Source: Micromonospora arida (GTDB taxonomy: Bacteria > Actinomycetota > Actinomycetes > Mycobacteriales > Micromonosporaceae). Taken from it: a stretch of DNA of 64,000 bases. A program made the position numbers and the translations under genes. Shown here in pieces: positions 63,143-64,000 of the stretch. Location: NCBI RefSeq assembly GCF_003857035.1, contig NZ_QGSY01000159.1:1-64000 (forward strand), read 5' to 3'. The notes beneath the pieces were generated by a model. It was not told the origin of the DNA, did not search any database, and was given only the letters and a program-made list of their open reading frames with translations. Positions within the stretch are counted from its first letter, which is position 1. Every line of letters begins with the position of its first letter.

Positions 63143-64000
63143 TCACTGACGGCTCTCCCTTATCTTCGGCAACAGCGTGCCGTCGTCACACCGCGCCTTG
63201 ATCTCGCTCTTGTTGTCTGCGGACAGCAGCACCACCTGGATCTCCTTGATGGGCCCGGCGTTGTAATCCTTGAGGCGGTAGCCGGGGGCAGGAGCGACGT
63301 CTACGACGCGAGCCTGATCGCCGGTGCAGAGCACAGTCACCACGCCACCGAGTGCCCGAAGGGGTGTACCTGGCTTCGAGGAGGTCGGCGCCGACGCGGC
63401 ACTGGACGGCCGCGTCGGCTGTTCGGCACTGGGTGGGGTTGCAGGGCCAGGGCCGGCCGTCGGACCGGCTCTGGCGGTCGGTTCAGCCGGCCCAACCGGA
63501 ACGGTCACCGTGCGGCTTGGTCGCGAGACTGGTGCGGGCTCCGCGGACGTCTGCCAGGGAGCGGGTGCCTCAGTGGCAGACACATCGAAGGCGGCGCCGG
63601 GCGGGGTGGCACCGTCACGTGTGGCGACCCCGCCCGATCTGCCATCGACAGGTACGAACTGGGGGAGCAAGAGCGAAATGGTCCCTGCCGTCACCACGAG
63701 AACGGGTATCAACACGGCGTTTGGGATGCGGCGACGCCGACCGGCGGCGGTCGGGGCCGACACGGGCGAGACGGGTGGTCGCTGCGTCGCCTGTTTCACC
63801 CGCCGTTCGGCGTCATCGGTCAGACCGTGCAGGGCCGTGGCCACCTCCGCGGCGTCCGGCCGATCCGCGGGATCCCTGGCGAGGCAACGGTCGAGGAGGC
63901 GATGAACCTCGGGTGACACTCCCTCGATGTCAGGCAGCGGTGCCGGATCGACGTACACGTGAGCGGTCAACATCTGCGTGGGGGTCTCCGCCGACCAAGG
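63143..64000 (-). CDS. Ser/Thr protein kinase, C-terminal part (partial at window end)
   Basis: The frame is open to the right edge, reading PWSAETPTQMLTAHVYVDPAPL, then HRLLDRCLARDPADRPDAAEVATAL, the last helices of a PknB-like kinase domain with the conserved Arg of RDPADRP. A juxtamembrane basic stretch (AGRRRRIPN), one TM segment (~AVLIPVLVVTAGTISLLL), a Pro/Ser/Thr/Ala-rich linker and an extracytoplasmic domain of ~75 residues with two cysteines (VTVLCTGD, KARCDDGTL) follow. No PASTA repeats. The catalytic lobe lies outside the window. Confidence 0.85.
   Translation of the reverse strand, partial: PWSAETPTQMLTAHVYVDPAPLPDIEGVSPEVHRLLDRCLARDPADRPDAAEVATALHGLTDDAERRVKQATQRPPVSPVSAPTAAGRRRRIPNAVLIPVLVVTAGTISLLLPQFVPVDGRSGGVATRDGATPPGAAFDVSATEAPAPWQTSAEPAPVSRPSRTVTVPVGPAEPTARAGPTAGPGPATPPSAEQPTRPSSAASAPTSSKPGTPLRALGGVVTVLCTGDQARVVDVAPAPGYRLKDYNAGPIKEIQVVLLSADNKSEIKARCDDGTLLPKIRESRQ

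Overview
The window is 64 kb of GC-rich DNA with GTG starts, 4-bp ATGA/GTGA gene overlaps, many secreted and regulatory proteins and several actinobacterial family hallmarks: ECF sigma with a SnoaL-like tail, SpoIIE/STAS/RsbW modules, a GerMN lipoprotein and the SCO2521-SCO2525 cassette. It is chromosomal DNA of a filamentous actinomycete. Micromonosporaceae is my best guess, but that is inference. No rRNA, tRNA, CRISPR array or insertion sequence was recognised by eye.

Layout. 1-8.0 kb holds small metabolic and stress genes: the tail of an oxidoreductase, an R2K-type ATP-grasp protein, a carboxymuconolactone-decarboxylase relic coupled to a PhzF-like isomerase, an HxlR regulator divergent from a nitronate monooxygenase-HAD-lpd(pseudo) run, an ECF sigma factor divergent from a DUF899 gene, and a secreted beta-lytic-type M23 peptidase. 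8.1-19.9 kb is a partner-switching hub: three SpoIIE/PP2C phosphatases (one is a 1387-residue kinase-receiver-phosphatase-ATPase hybrid), an RsbW-like ATPase, three STAS proteins and a single-domain receiver, with a fatty-acid desaturase and a MazG-like protein among them. 20-24.5 kb has zwf, a decayed gene and an acyl-CoA oxidase/dehydrogenase-like gene. 24.8-33 kb has two BON proteins, a truncated PRC-barrel protein, two ABC exporters, a PucR-type regulator, a GlsB-like membrane protein and two more STAS proteins. 33.2-35.8 kb is a response regulator-sensor kinase-GerMN lipoprotein operon that looks like a small MtrAB-LpqB. 36-43.8 kb has a lipoprotein, a VOC protein, a MacB/FtsX-type ABC system followed by a NarL-type two-component pair, and an AEC-family carrier.

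44.0-49.8 kb is the conserved actinobacterial SCO2525-2524-2523-2522-2521 cassette (methyltransferase, large protein, variant P-loop protein with Arg in the Walker lysine position, and two uncharacterised proteins), whose function is unknown. It is followed directly by the most interesting locus, 50.0-56.6 kb: a DUF4062-NACHT-HEAT protein of 1403 residues, a membrane-anchored double-Rossmann protein with a C-terminal RyR domain, and a small SLOG-like protein, arranged as one operon. DUF4062, NACHT, RyR and SLOG are all domains linked to nucleotide-signal-dependent conflict systems, so I propose this as a candidate immune/regulated-cell-death system.

56.7-64 kb returns to ordinary genes: a VOC-TPR-like fusion, a secreted trypsin-like protease, a zinc alcohol dehydrogenase without a normal start codon, a small membrane protein, a GH15 glycoside hydrolase and the C-terminal part of a Ser/Thr kinase that runs off the end.

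Most calls rest on motif recognition from the translated sequence without database searches. Start codons were chosen by ribosome-binding site and family length where possible.
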